A stretch of 64,000 nt of DNA from contig NZ_JBIQVZ010000010.1 in NCBI RefSeq assembly GCF_044335535.1, positions 38,263 to 102,262 on the forward strand. Direction: 5' to 3'. Shown here one piece after another: positions 16,649 to 25,337 of this stretch. The position numbers and the translations under genes are program-made. Every line of letters starts with the position of its first letter. The first letter of the stretch is position 1. The notes under the pieces are model-generated. The model made no database searches, was not told the origin of the DNA, and saw only the letters and a list, made by a program, of their open reading frames with translations. This DNA comes from Mariniflexile sp044335535 (GTDB lineage Bacteria > Bacteroidota > Bacteroidia > Flavobacteriales > Flavobacteriaceae).

Positions 16649-17497
16649 CGCAAGATATTATTACCAACAGATTTTTCAACGAATGCTTTGCAGGCTATCC
16701 ACTATGCTTTGGAACTTTATAAGAATGAGGCGTGTATATTTTATCTCCTCAATGTGTTTTCTGTCGATTCAAAAAATATTTATAGCATTGCTAACATGGT
16801 GCCGGGAAGTGATATGTATGAAACAGAGAAAACAAACTCAGAAAGCGAATTAGCAAAACTTTTGAACATTTTTGCTTTTGGGGAGAAAGGAGATCCAAAA
16901 CATAACTTTCAGACCATATCGCTGTTTAACAATCCTTTGGAGGCCATTAAAAATGTCGTAGAGGAGAAAGATATTGAACTCATTGTTATGGGTACCAAAG
17001 GCGAAACAAAAGCAAGAGGCAATGTTTTTGGAAGCACCGCCGTTAGTATTATGGAGAAAGTGAGAAACTGTCCTGTGATAGTGGTTCCCGAATTAGCAGA
17101 AATACAATTGCCAAAGGAAATTGTATTTCCAACCAGTTACAAAACACATTTTAAAAAACGGGAATTAAGCTATTTAATCGATATAGCTCAAAGATGTAAA
17201 GCCTCAATAAAAGTATTACACGTTGCTGGCGAAGAGGAATTGAATGAAGAGCAATTGAATGGAAAAGAACTTTTAGATGAATATTTTGAAGATGTAAACC
17301 ATTCATTCCATTCTTTGAGAAATATATCTGTTCCCTCTGCTATTAATTGTTTTGTTGAAAGCAGAGAAAGTGGTATGGTAGCGTTTATCAATAGAAAGCA
17401 TGCCTTTTTCGGAAGCATACTTACACGTCCATTGGTAAAAGAAATCAGTTTTGATTTAAAAGTACCCATTTTAGTGATGCATGATTTAAGAAATTAA
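16643..17497 (+). CDS. Tandem-domain universal stress protein
   Basis: A 284-residue double UspA protein and the fifth copy in the window. The first domain has MGTKGETKARGNVFGSTA, which keeps the ATP-binding spacing. It is separated from the three-gene Usp run by repeat D1 and the damaged leader L4, so it probably has its own promoter, which I could not define. The start at ATGAAACGC is supported by similarity to the other copies and by the shared leader end. Confidence 0.92.
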   Translation: MKRKILLPTDFSTNALQAIHYALELYKNEACIFYLLNVFSVDSKNIYSIANMVPGSDMYETEKTNSESELAKLLNIFAFGEKGDPKHNFQTISLFNNPLEAIKNVVEEKDIELIVMGTKGETKARGNVFGSTAVSIMEKVRNCPVIVVPELAEIQLPKEIVFPTSYKTHFKKRELSYLIDIAQRCKASIKVLHVAGEEELNEEQLNGKELLDEYFEDVNHSFHSLRNISVPSAINCFVESRESGMVAFINRKHAFFGSILTRPLVKEISFDLKVPILVMHDLRN

Positions 17498-17720
17498 AAT
17501 TATAGGAAAATGAAATCGGCATGATTTAGAAACACAATTGATAATCATCGAACACCAATGAAAATAAAATTTGTGAGATAAACACCAATGAAAGCAAAGC
17601 GATTGCTTCGCCAGTTCGCTATTGCTCGTGTCCATATGATTGGAAGAATTATGAATTATGAATTCAGAATTAACAAATAAACGAATAAACAATTAAACAC
17701 AACCCTTAGAACCAGGATGA

Positions 17721-17750
17721 GTTTCCCCATTCGGGGGCTAGGGGGCTAAA
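17721..17750. repeat. Dispersed GC-rich palindromic word
   Basis: The stretch contains CCCCATTCGGGGGCTAGGGG, a small hairpin with arms CCCC/GGGG. Such C/G-rich words stand out in the AT-rich spacer. The rest of 17498-17759 holds a doubled AACACCAATGAAA word and AT-rich sequence, with no gene. Confidence 0.4.
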
Positions 17751-17759
17751 TATTTACAT

Positions 17760-18158
17760 ATGAAAAATACAGGTATTTGGTTAGATAAAAGCAGAGCACT
17801 TATTGTTAATCTAGAAAACGATAAGGAAACCATGAAAGTAATCCACTCTGATATAGATAATTATAATGTTACGGCAAATAGACATGTTGGAGGTGCAAAA
17901 GAAATCGTTAAGGATATTAAATATCTAGAACGAGAAAAGCAACAGTTCAAATCATATTTCAAGGATATAACGCAAGAGATAAACGATACGGATGCATTAG
18001 TCATTTTTGGTCCTGCGGAAACCTATAAAAAATTCGCAAAAGAGCTGGAAGAAAACCATAAAAATGTAAGTATGAAAATCAAAGATATTAGAAAAACTGA
18101 TAGCATGACCGATAATCAGGTTGTAGCATGGGTAAGGGATTTCTTTGAATCTAAATAA
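17760..18158 (+). CDS. eRF1 domain 3-like small protein (translation-associated)
   Basis: A 132-residue protein. The start GIWLDKSRALIVNL, the middle DALVIFGPAETYKKFAKEL and the end TDSMTDNQVVAWVRDFFE match the pattern of bacterial proteins related to domain 3 of eukaryotic/archaeal release factor eRF1 and Pelota, often named translational machinery protein. These are thought to act at ribosomes under stress; no enzyme motif is visible. The neighbours downstream are a nuclease and an RNase, so an RNA or ribosome-related job fits. The family call comes from memory of the motif and should be confirmed by a profile search. Confidence 0.7.
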   Translation: MKNTGIWLDKSRALIVNLENDKETMKVIHSDIDNYNVTANRHVGGAKEIVKDIKYLEREKQQFKSYFKDITQEINDTDALVIFGPAETYKKFAKELEENHKNVSMKIKDIRKTDSMTDNQVVAWVRDFFESK

Positions 18159-18196
18159 TAGATAGAGCTGTTATTATAACATTATTTCAAGGATCT

Positions 18197-19033
18197 ATGG
18201 AAACTGATTTTGAAGTTGTTAAATCTTCAGGTGAGAAGGTAAAGTTTTCACTGGGTAAACTGCACACATCATTAAGAAAATCTGGTGCAGACAATCAAAC
18301 AGTAAACCAAATTATAGATAAAGTTCAGGAAGAATTATATGATGGTATCTCTACAAAAGAAATTTATAACCGAGCGTTTGCATTACTCAAAAAAAAGGGA
18401 AGCTATCTGGCATCAAAGTACAAACTTAAAAAGGCAATTTATGAGTTGGGACCCACGGGGTATCCTTTTGAACGCTTTGTAAGCACTATTTTAAAATATT
18501 CAGGGTATCAAACCCTTGTTGGTGAAATATTACAAGGTGAGTGCGTGACCCATGAAATCGATGTAGTAGCTAGTAAGAACGGTACCACTACGGTAATTGA
18601 ATGTAAATTTCATAGTGAAGAAGGAAGAAATTGCAATGTTAAAGTACCTCTATACATTGCTTCACGTTACAAAGATATCAAGTCGTATTGGGATTCAAAA
18701 CCACATGATACAGTGCTTAATGAAGGCTGGCTGGTCACAAACACACGGTTTACTGAAGATGCGTTGCAATATGGTAAATGTATAGGGTTGTATTTGTTGA
18801 GTTGGGATTATCCAAAAAACGATGGTTTAAGAGATCGTATAGACCGATTGGGATTATATCCTATAACTGTTTCCACCTTATTGAGTGGTCGCGAAAAGCA
18901 GTTTTTATTAAGCAGGGATGTTGTACTCTGTAGGGATTTAATAGATGATGTATTTTTTCTGGATCACTTAGGAGTTTCCGACATCCGAAAAGCAAAAATC
19001 CTTAAAGAGATAAACATGCTATGTAAACATTGA
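18197..19033 (+). CDS. ATP-cone domain fused to an Mrr-like endonuclease
   Basis: A 278-residue protein. Residues 1-90 look like an ATP-cone, the nucleotide-sensing domain of ribonucleotide reductases and NrdR (EVVKSSGEKVKFSLGKLHTSLRKSG). Residues about 95-190 form a PD-(D/E)xK nuclease core: FERFVSTIL, then HEIDVV with the metal-binding Asp, and ECKFH with the catalytic Glu-Cys-Lys. The tail has a helix-hairpin-helix-like stretch (LGVSDIRKAKILKE). A nuclease under control of ATP or dATP is the natural reading. It lies 38 bp behind the eRF1-like gene and four bases before the beta-CASP gene, so the three probably form an operon. Confidence 0.83.
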   Translation: METDFEVVKSSGEKVKFSLGKLHTSLRKSGADNQTVNQIIDKVQEELYDGISTKEIYNRAFALLKKKGSYLASKYKLKKAIYELGPTGYPFERFVSTILKYSGYQTLVGEILQGECVTHEIDVVASKNGTTTVIECKFHSEEGRNCNVKVPLYIASRYKDIKSYWDSKPHDTVLNEGWLVTNTRFTEDALQYGKCIGLYLLSWDYPKNDGLRDRIDRLGLYPITVSTLLSGREKQFLLSRDVVLCRDLIDDVFFLDHLGVSDIRKAKILKEINMLCKH

Positions 19034-19037
19034 TGCT

Positions 19038-20411
19038 ATGGACAATTATATAAAGGTTAATTTTTTGGGGGCATCTGGAGTGGTCACCGGATCAAAATTT
19101 CTAATTGAAACCTCTGAAAAAAATATTTTAATTGATTGTGGGATGTTTCAAGGACTTAAAGAGCTTCGAGAACTCAATTGGTGTGACCTTCCTGTTGATG
19201 TTAGCACTATTGATCTGGTTTTGCTCACCCATGGGCATTTGGATCATGTGGGGTATTTACCGCGTTTGGTAAAACAGGGCTTTACGGGAAAAATAATAGG
19301 AACAGCACCTACCTTGGCCATTGCGGAAATCATTTTAAGAGACAGTGCAAAAATTCAAGAGGAAGAAGCAGAAAAAGCTAATAAAGAAAATTATACCAAG
19401 CACAATCCTGCATTGCCATTTTACACCGTAAAGGAGGCCGAAAAAACAGCTCAAATGTTTCAAGTTGAAGTGGAAGATAAATGGATTAATTTATCAGAAC
19501 ATATATCGTATCGATTTCAATATAATGGACATATTCTTGGGGCAACATTTATTGAAATGGATATCCATACCAAACGCTTTGTGTTTTCCGGTGATATAGG
19601 AAGAGCCAATGATTATTTGTTGGATGCCCCAAAAAGACCCGAATGGGCAGACTTCCTTTTTTTGGAAAGTACTTATGGCAATAAACTTCATCCGTCTGAA
19701 GATGTAGAGAGCATACTTTCGGAAATAATTATTGATACCGTTCACAAAAAAGGCAATTTAATCATTCCAAGTTTTGCAGTTGAGCGCCTTCAGACTCTCA
19801 TGTACATCCTCTGGAAATTGTATAAAAAGAACAAAATACCAAACATACCCATTTTCATGGATAGCCCCATGGGAAGTAACGTTTTGGAGCTTTTCAATCG
19901 CTTCCCAAAATGGCACAAACTTTCAGGTTCCGATATAAATGCCATGAGCCATCATGTAAGCATTGTGCAATCCTATAAAGAAACATGGGAAACCATAGAT
20001 GACAAACGTTCTAAAGTCATTATAGCTGGAAGTGGCATGGTTACAGGTGGACGTGTATTGACTTATTTACAACAGTTGATTGATGATTCATCTACAACAG
20101 TTTTAATGGTTGGATATCAGGCAGAAGGCACTCGTGGAAGACAATTATTGGATGGTGTTCACGAAATCAAACTATTTGGAAAGTACTATCCCGTTAAAGC
20201 TACTATAAAACATCTGGAGAGCCTGTCTGCACATGCCGATCAGGAAGAATTGATTCATTGGATGAGCAACATCATTAACATTCCTGAAAAAGTATACCTT
20301 ATTCATGGTGAACCACCGGCTTTGGATGCCCTAAGAGTGAAAATTAAAGAGGTGTATCATTGGGATGTTAGTGTACCCAAACTATCCGATGTGGAAAAAA
20401 TAATCATTTAA
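19038..20411 (+). CDS. Metallo-beta-lactamase / beta-CASP RNA-processing nuclease
   Basis: A 457-residue protein of the Ysh1/CPSF-like family. The zinc motif HGHLDHVG lies near residue 65, followed by SGDIGR, the beta-CASP insert (about 210-340) with GSGMVTGGRV, the RMMBL-like SAHADQEEL and a final IHGEP. Such enzymes cut RNA as endo- or 5' exonucleases in the cytoplasm. It starts four bases behind the ATP-cone nuclease. Similar proteins occur next to stress islands in other bacteria; the target RNAs are not known. Confidence 0.92.
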   Translation: MDNYIKVNFLGASGVVTGSKFLIETSEKNILIDCGMFQGLKELRELNWCDLPVDVSTIDLVLLTHGHLDHVGYLPRLVKQGFTGKIIGTAPTLAIAEIILRDSAKIQEEEAEKANKENYTKHNPALPFYTVKEAEKTAQMFQVEVEDKWINLSEHISYRFQYNGHILGATFIEMDIHTKRFVFSGDIGRANDYLLDAPKRPEWADFLFLESTYGNKLHPSEDVESILSEIIIDTVHKKGNLIIPSFAVERLQTLMYILWKLYKKNKIPNIPIFMDSPMGSNVLELFNRFPKWHKLSGSDINAMSHHVSIVQSYKETWETIDDKRSKVIIAGSGMVTGGRVLTYLQQLIDDSSTTVLMVGYQAEGTRGRQLLDGVHEIKLFGKYYPVKATIKHLESLSAHADQEELIHWMSNIINIPEKVYLIHGEPPALDALRVKIKEVYHWDVSVPKLSDVEKIII

Positions 20412-20461
20412 AAATTAAAGACGATTTCATGGTCATCATGTATTGAAATCTTATTGCTTAA

Positions 20462-20505
20462 CTGATATTTATCATTGCCCCCAGTATTTTAGTATTGTAA
20501 ATTTA
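20462..20505 (+). promoter_or_regulatory. Activator box plus -7 element for hsp20
   Basis: CTGATATTTATCAT at 20462-20475 is followed by TAAATTTA at 20498-20505, 33 bp away centre to centre. The predicted start of transcription, near 20512, coincides with the left end of repeat B2, so B2 would be transcribed as the leader of hsp20. Confidence 0.6.
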
Positions 20506-20511
20506 TGCTAC

Positions 20512-20726
20512 GAGTTCATTTTGACTTTTTTCAATTGGTTGTAAAATGATCTTTTTATCCTAGATTTCACCTGTTTTTTACTCCGTAGTGCTGCTATGAA
20601 GTGCTAAAAAGCTAAAATCTGGAATAGGACGAAGCGTATAAAGTAACCCCGCGGGTTATTTTAGCGAGTGAGCCAGTCTACGCAAAGGGTATTTTTCACT
20701 TCAATCAAAAAAGTCAAGAAGAGTTC
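20512..20726. repeat. MITE-like inverted-repeat element B2
   Basis: A 215 bp element with inverted ends, GAGTTCATTTTGACTTTTTT at the left and the complement of AAAAAAGTCAAGAAGAGTTC at the right. The inner stretch 20632-20690 has a hairpin around CCCCGCGGG and the word ATTTTAGCGAGTGAGCCAGT, shared with elements A2 and B3. It ends 32 bp before the hsp20 start codon. Confidence 0.65.
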
Positions 20727-20758
20727 TATAACAAGGTTTAATTAAAAAACATAAAATT

Positions 20759-21208
20759 ATGACACTGGTAAAATTTAACAACAGAAACAGATTATTCCCA
20801 TGGAATAATGGCGGATTGAGAAGTCTTTTAAATTATGACCCCTTTATTAACGACGATTTATTGGAAGATGACAGTTTCATGCCAGCAATGAACGTTAAGG
20901 AACATGATAAAGATTTTGAAATTGAATTTGCAGCCCCTGGATTTTCAAAAAAAGATTTTGATGTAAGCATTGAAGGTGATATGCTTCATGTTTGTGGTGA
21001 AAAAAGTATGGAAAAAGAGGAAAAAGATGATGATTATACTCGCAAAGAGTTTAGTTACAACTCTTTTAAAAGATCCTTAAAGTTACCTGAAACCGTTAAT
21101 GCCGATAAAAAAGTGAAGGCTAGTTACAATGATGGTATCTTAAAATTAAATCTTCTTAAAAAAGAAGAATCCAAAACCATGCCTAAAAAGAAAATCGAAA
21201 TTCTTTAA
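20759..21208 (+). CDS. Small heat shock protein Hsp20
   Basis: A 149-residue alpha-crystallin-type chaperone. The central domain spans about residues 40-135, with DFEIEFAAPGFSKKDFDV and the A-x-X-n-G-v-L motif ASYNDGILKLNL. The C-terminal I-x-I anchor is IEI in KKKIEIL. It holds unfolding proteins in large oligomers in the cytoplasm and needs no ATP. The gene has its own activator box, with repeat B2 between promoter and start codon. HspX is the matching member of the mycobacterial DosR regulon. Confidence 0.95.
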   Translation: MTLVKFNNRNRLFPWNNGGLRSLLNYDPFINDDLLEDDSFMPAMNVKEHDKDFEIEFAAPGFSKKDFDVSIEGDMLHVCGEKSMEKEEKDDDYTRKEFSYNSFKRSLKLPETVNADKKVKASYNDGILKLNLLKKEESKTMPKKKIEIL

Positions 21209-21216
21209 GTCTAATT

Positions 21217-21714
21217 ATGGCAGAAAGTGATTTGAGAAAATTACTTTCTGCCTTGTCAAAAAAAAATGTCATGAACGCACCACTTAAAGCAAAGTATGTA
21301 GAATGGTTCAATGCTGAAGAAATGCATAAACACACACAAGACTGGCTATCTGAATTGGAATTTATAAAAGACGAACATCTATTCTTTGAAGATTTAGTAA
21401 AAACATATACCCTTCAAATAATTAACACCAAAAAATTCTCTAAATATCAACACATTATAGATGCTATAAAACATTCTGAAAAAAGAAATAGCTCTCTTAT
21501 TAAAACTATTAAGGTTCATAGCAATGAACTTAAAATAATGGTAGATGGCGTTAATCAGCCAAAAGAGGAGGAGAACTATAAAAAGGAACATAAAAATCTT
21601 ATCGTTCTGGTTAGTGAATTTTCAAAAGACTACCAATCATTAAAATCCCAACTCTTTACAGCGATTAAAAATATACTAAAAAATGAAAAACAACAGCGTT
21701 TGCTTGAAAAATGA
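21217..21714 (+). CDS. Small all-helical protein, island paralogue 1
   Basis: A 165-residue hydrophilic, helix-rich protein with no signal peptide. It shares a pattern with the products of 26475-26882 and 30570-30974: W-x3-(I/L)-x-F-x3-E-x2-F near the middle, and NYKKEH followed by a helix with F-x3-F/Y-x2-K-x2-(L/I)F near the end. I know no name for the family. Four-helix bundles with Glu/His on inner faces can bind metals or oxygen, but that is only a possibility. It starts eight bases behind hsp20 and is surely co-transcribed. Confidence 0.75.
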   Translation: MAESDLRKLLSALSKKNVMNAPLKAKYVEWFNAEEMHKHTQDWLSELEFIKDEHLFFEDLVKTYTLQIINTKKFSKYQHIIDAIKHSEKRNSSLIKTIKVHSNELKIMVDGVNQPKEEENYKKEHKNLIVLVSEFSKDYQSLKSQLFTAIKNILKNEKQQRLLEK

Positions 21715-21728
21715 TAAAAATCTAGACT

Positions 21729-21822
21729 ATGAAACACTCATAAGAATGGCATTCACACACACAAGGATGATTGTTAAGGGTGTTCCATCTGACAATTAAA
21801 AAATAAAAATAAACAGATGAAA
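21729..21822 (+). repeat. Conserved 5' leader, copy L2, with an 17-codon ORF
   Basis: This copy matches L1 (3653-3749) over its length. The small ORF at 21746-21799 reads MAFTHTRMIVKGVPSDN; the ATG used in L1 is ATA here. Silent changes relative to L1 and L3 occur in ACA/ACG, GGT/GGC and CAC/CAT codons. A poor box relative, ATGATAAAAATCTA, overlaps the preceding stop codon at 21711-21724. Confidence 0.5.
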
Positions 21823-22476
21823 TCATTAATTTCTACTATATCATTTTTATCATTATTTGGTTGTTCCATAGAACTTGTGGATTCTTGGAAAAACCCAGAA
21901 ATATCAACTTATTATCCTACCAAAGTATTAATAATAGGCGTAACCTCAAACGCTAATGCAAGACAAGGTTTTGAAAATCAATTAAAAGAGAAATTTGAAT
22001 TAAGAGGGTCAGAAGCAATTACGAGCATGGTTTTCTTTGGGCCATCTATGATGACCGATAAAATAAACGAAGCTCAGATGGACGATTTGGAGACTAAGTT
22101 GTTGGGAGAGGGGTTTGATACCATTTTACTTACAAAAGTAATAGGTGTGGATAATAAGGTTAGATATAAACAAAGTTATGATGGTTTTGATGCAACCTAT
22201 AAAAAATTCAAGGAAGAATACCTTATGTATCAGGACATTTACTATAACCCAGACTATTACGAGAATTACAAATTATACCACACTGAAACTAGCATGTATT
22301 GCATTTGCTCTACCAAAGAAAGGGAGTTGATATGGAAAGGGTACATCGATATAACCGACCCGAAAAACGTGGAAGAAATTATCAATGAATATGTTAACCT
22401 TGTTGTTTTCGCTCTTGAGGAACAACAGTTAATGACGCCTTTAAATCCGAAAGAACTATCGGATGATGCTATTTAA
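21817..22476 (+). CDS. Lipoprotein of unknown function
   Basis: A 219-residue protein with a short signal peptide and lipobox SLFGC (Cys16), so it is a lipoprotein of the cell envelope. The mature part starts VDSWKNPEIS and then has a Rossmann-like stretch VLIIGVTSNANAR and the repeated pattern of DUF4136-like periplasmic lipoproteins; that assignment is tentative. Residues 130-165 are very rich in Tyr. It follows leader L2 and lies 102 bp behind the helical protein gene, so it may be read with hsp20. Confidence 0.75.
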   Translation: MKSLISTISFLSLFGCSIELVDSWKNPEISTYYPTKVLIIGVTSNANARQGFENQLKEKFELRGSEAITSMVFFGPSMMTDKINEAQMDDLETKLLGEGFDTILLTKVIGVDNKVRYKQSYDGFDATYKKFKEEYLMYQDIYYNPDYYENYKLYHTETSMYCICSTKERELIWKGYIDITDPKNVEEIINEYVNLVVFALEEQQLMTPLNPKELSDDAI

Positions 22477-22543
22477 TTGTGGAGCCCTATACTGTATGTA
22501 CATGTCACTTCAATGATTTATGCGGGCTAGGCAATTTATGGCA

Positions 22544-23983
22544 CTATTTCTTTTTTTTAGATCGTGAAGTTTTAAAACCAATCAAGGGTCTTGATGCTTG
22601 GTCTTTTCTTTCCAATTCTTCTTCAAGCTTTTTATATCTGCTTATATCCTTAATGGTAACAACTACGGCGGCTATGTGATTTTCATTGTCAAGTATAGGT
22701 CTTCCGCTTAATAAAACCCTCCGCATTTCATTGGTTTTTTTATTTTGTAGTAATACATCGATATCATCGGTAACTTCACCAGCCAAAGCAAGTTCGGCAG
22801 GAAGGTTTTGAACTGGAAATGTTTTCTCTCCACTTGGATAAAGAACTTTAAAATGATTAGAAAAATCGACGGAAATCTTGGAGTCGTCTTCTATGCCAAA
22901 AAGTTCATTGGCTACATCGTTAGCCAATAGAACCTGTTTGCTGGTATTTGCGACTAGTACACCATCACTGATATTCTCTAGAATCATATTCAGTTTTTGA
23001 TGACTTTCATATAACTCATTCATCATTTTTTCATCTTCTTCTTTAAGTTTTAAATTTTCAGTAATGTCTCTAGCAATAGCATATAGCATTCCCGTACTTA
23101 TATCAGCGGTAGCATTCCAGGACAGCCATTTAATGGTACCATCTTTACATATCCAACGGTTCTTGAAACTTACTAGATCTGTTCCTTTTTCAAGTTTTTC
23201 GATTGCCTGTTCGGTTATTGTTATGTCTTCAGGGTAGATATAAGTAGCAAACGGTTTATTTAAAAGCTCCTCATTGCTATATCCTAAAAGCTTGCTTAAA
23301 GATGGATTTACTTTTATGAACCTGTCTTTGGAAGCAATAACCAAACTATCTATGGACATATTAAAAAAGGTATCTGCAGCCCTTTGCGATTCCATTATAG
23401 CCTTTCTTTGGGTGATATCTGTAGAAATACTTCCAATTGCATAGACTCTGTTTGAGGCATCAAACAAAGGGAATTTCACAGACAAATAAGTATGTGGACC
23501 ATCAGACTGCTCAAAAACTTCTTCTATTTGAATTTCTTTTCCTGCTTTTACAGCATCTAAATCGGCATTAAAATATCTGTCTGCAGTTTCTTTTGGAAGG
23601 ATATCATGGTTTGTTTTACCTATTAAACTTTTCTCTGGAGATTCTATAATCGATTGATACTTCTCGTTTGCCAATATATATTCGCCATTTATTTTTTTTA
23701 CCGAAATAGCGTTGGTCGTATTGCTAATTATTGATTGTAATAATTTTTGGTTTTTAAGAAGTTCTTCTTCCGATTGTCTTTTTGCTTTGAGCTGTGCTTT
23801 TAGAATAAAAAAAACGGTGGTTAACATTCCCAAGGTGAGAATTGCTAATGTTAATGAAATCCAATGCCACAATCTATTGGTAGTAAAATCCATCTGTGTC
23901 CAATAGATAATACCAAGTGCTATAACCACAATGCTATTTATGATATAGCCGTACAGATTTTTTCTTTCCAATGAGATTTTCAT
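22544..23983 (-). CDS. Membrane multi-PAS protein without an output domain
   Basis: A 479-residue protein with two membrane helices at the N-terminus (about 12-31 and 40-62), a short coiled coil, and three PAS domains (about 75-200, 205-325 and 335-455), each ending in D-I-(T/S). After the last PAS a short coil EELERKDQAS and a basic tail close the protein. No HisKA, GGDEF or other effector domain is visible, although such PAS arrays usually end in a kinase. It may act by binding another sensor, or it may have lost its kinase half. It is divergent from the OsmC gene. Confidence 0.85.
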   Translation of the reverse strand: MKISLERKNLYGYIINSIVVIALGIIYWTQMDFTTNRLWHWISLTLAILTLGMLTTVFFILKAQLKAKRQSEEELLKNQKLLQSIISNTTNAISVKKINGEYILANEKYQSIIESPEKSLIGKTNHDILPKETADRYFNADLDAVKAGKEIQIEEVFEQSDGPHTYLSVKFPLFDASNRVYAIGSISTDITQRKAIMESQRAADTFFNMSIDSLVIASKDRFIKVNPSLSKLLGYSNEELLNKPFATYIYPEDITITEQAIEKLEKGTDLVSFKNRWICKDGTIKWLSWNATADISTGMLYAIARDITENLKLKEEDEKMMNELYESHQKLNMILENISDGVLVANTSKQVLLANDVANELFGIEDDSKISVDFSNHFKVLYPSGEKTFPVQNLPAELALAGEVTDDIDVLLQNKKTNEMRRVLLSGRPILDNENHIAAVVVTIKDISRYKKLEEELERKDQASRPLIGFKTSRSKKKK

Positions 23984-24035
23984 TTAAATCACTTCTTATA
24001 AAAGACTAATGTATTGAACTTCAGGAATGGGCAAA

Positions 24036-24079
24036 ATGATATTTATCATTTTAGAATTTACATTAAGATAATACATTTG
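24036..24079 (+). promoter_or_regulatory. Activator box plus perfect -7 element for osmC
   Basis: ATGATATTTATCAT at 24036-24049 is followed by TACATTTG (TAnnTTTG) at 24072-24079, centre distance 33 bp. Transcription would begin near 24086 and run through osmC, the hydrolase and the phosphoribosyltransferase. No matching -7 element points to the PAS gene. Confidence 0.63.
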
Positions 24080-24189
24080 ATTAGTTAAGGAATAAATTAC
24101 TATTAAGGATGAACAATTGTGATTTGATGATTTTTTGGGATTTCTACAAAAAAGAAAGCAATGAAACCCTTAATTGAAATCACTGCGAC

Positions 24190-24636
24190 ATGGATGCACA
24201 TTATTACAATGTAGATGTAAACTGGAGTCAGAAACATAAAGGTATTATGTGTTCGCCTGAATTAAATATCGACACCCAGAATTGTATTGAAGTAGCAACA
24301 CCTCCTGAGTTTTCAAAAGGAATTCCGGGAATATGGTCGCCGGAACATTTGTTTACAGCATCAGTAAGCAGTTGTTTTATGACTACATTTTTGGCTATTG
24401 CCGAAAATTCAAAATTGGAGTTTTCAAGTTTCAACTGTAAATCAAAAGGCAAACTAGAACAAATTGAAGGAAAGTATTCAATTACCGAGGTTATTCTAGA
24501 ACCCACAGTTACAATTGTCAATGCTAAAGACACAGAAAGAGCATCACGGATCTTACAAAAATCGGAAGCTGCTTGTTTAATTTCCAATTCCATAAAGTCT
24601 AAAGTTATCATGATTCCAAGAATTAAACTGAGTTAA
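24190..24636 (+). CDS. OsmC-family peroxide/disulfide-handling protein
   Basis: A 148-residue OsmC/Ohr-type protein. The two catalytic cysteines are Cys62 in SVSSCFMTT and Cys129 in SEAACLISNS; the family proline-rich loop PEHLFTASVSSC is present. Such proteins reduce organic peroxides or act on related electrophiles using thiols. It is the first gene behind the box at 24036-24079, with a leader of about 100 nt. Confidence 0.92.
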   Translation: MDAHYYNVDVNWSQKHKGIMCSPELNIDTQNCIEVATPPEFSKGIPGIWSPEHLFTASVSSCFMTTFLAIAENSKLEFSSFNCKSKGKLEQIEGKYSITEVILEPTVTIVNAKDTERASRILQKSEAACLISNSIKSKVIMIPRIKLS

Positions 24637-24685
24637 GAGAATTGATTGAGTAAGAAATCAAGCAAAGACTATTTAATTTAAATTT

Positions 24686-25333
24686 ATGAAAACAACAACT
24701 TCTTTTAAAAATATAGATATTCCAGTACTCAATGTCCAATTAAAAGGAAGATTAAGGATTGCCGATAAACAAAAAGGATTGGTTATTTTCTCGCATGGCA
24801 GTGGTAGTGGCAGATTAAGCAGCAGAAATAATTACGTAGCGGAGCATCTTCAATCTGGAGGATTTTCTTCTTTACTTTTCGATTTATTAACCGAAAAAGA
24901 GGATTTGATTTATGAAAACCGATTTGACATCCATTTACTTTCACAACGCTTGGCAAAGGTTACCCAATGGATGTTGGAATATGAAGGGTTGACAGATGTG
25001 CCCATTGGATATTTTGGAGCCAGTACCGGTGCTGCTTCAGCCCTCTATGCTGCAGCACAATTGGAAGATAAAATTAGGGCGATTGTTTCTCGAGGAGGTA
25101 GGCCTGATCTAGCAATGTCTGCATTACATAAAATCAAAGCGCCTACGCTTTTAATCGTTGGAGGTGACGATGACGTGGTGATTCAGCTAAATAAAAAAGC
25201 ATACGCTGAACTTGGTGGCATCAAAAAGATTGAAATTATTGAAGGTGCTACTCATTTATTTGGAGAACCTGGAAAATTGGAGGAGGTTGCTGCTCTGTCA
25301 ACAAAATGGTTTAATAAGTACTTAAAAAAGTAA
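24686..25333 (+). CDS. Dienelactone-hydrolase-like alpha/beta hydrolase
   Basis: A 215-residue serine hydrolase. The nucleophile is in GASTG (GxSxG), the acid probably in GGDDDVV and the histidine in GATHLFGEPG. SHGSGSGR near residue 35 forms the oxyanion-hole loop. The next gene, four bases on, is a phosphoribosyltransferase. In M. tuberculosis Rv0571c, a DosR regulon member, a phosphoribosyltransferase and a dienelactone hydrolase are fused, so this pair looks like the split form. The substrate is unknown. Confidence 0.88.
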   Translation: MKTTTSFKNIDIPVLNVQLKGRLRIADKQKGLVIFSHGSGSGRLSSRNNYVAEHLQSGGFSSLLFDLLTEKEDLIYENRFDIHLLSQRLAKVTQWMLEYEGLTDVPIGYFGASTGAASALYAAAQLEDKIRAIVSRGGRPDLAMSALHKIKAPTLLIVGGDDDVVIQLNKKAYAELGGIKKIEIIEGATHLFGEPGKLEEVAALSTKWFNKYLKK

Positions 25334-25337
25334 AACA

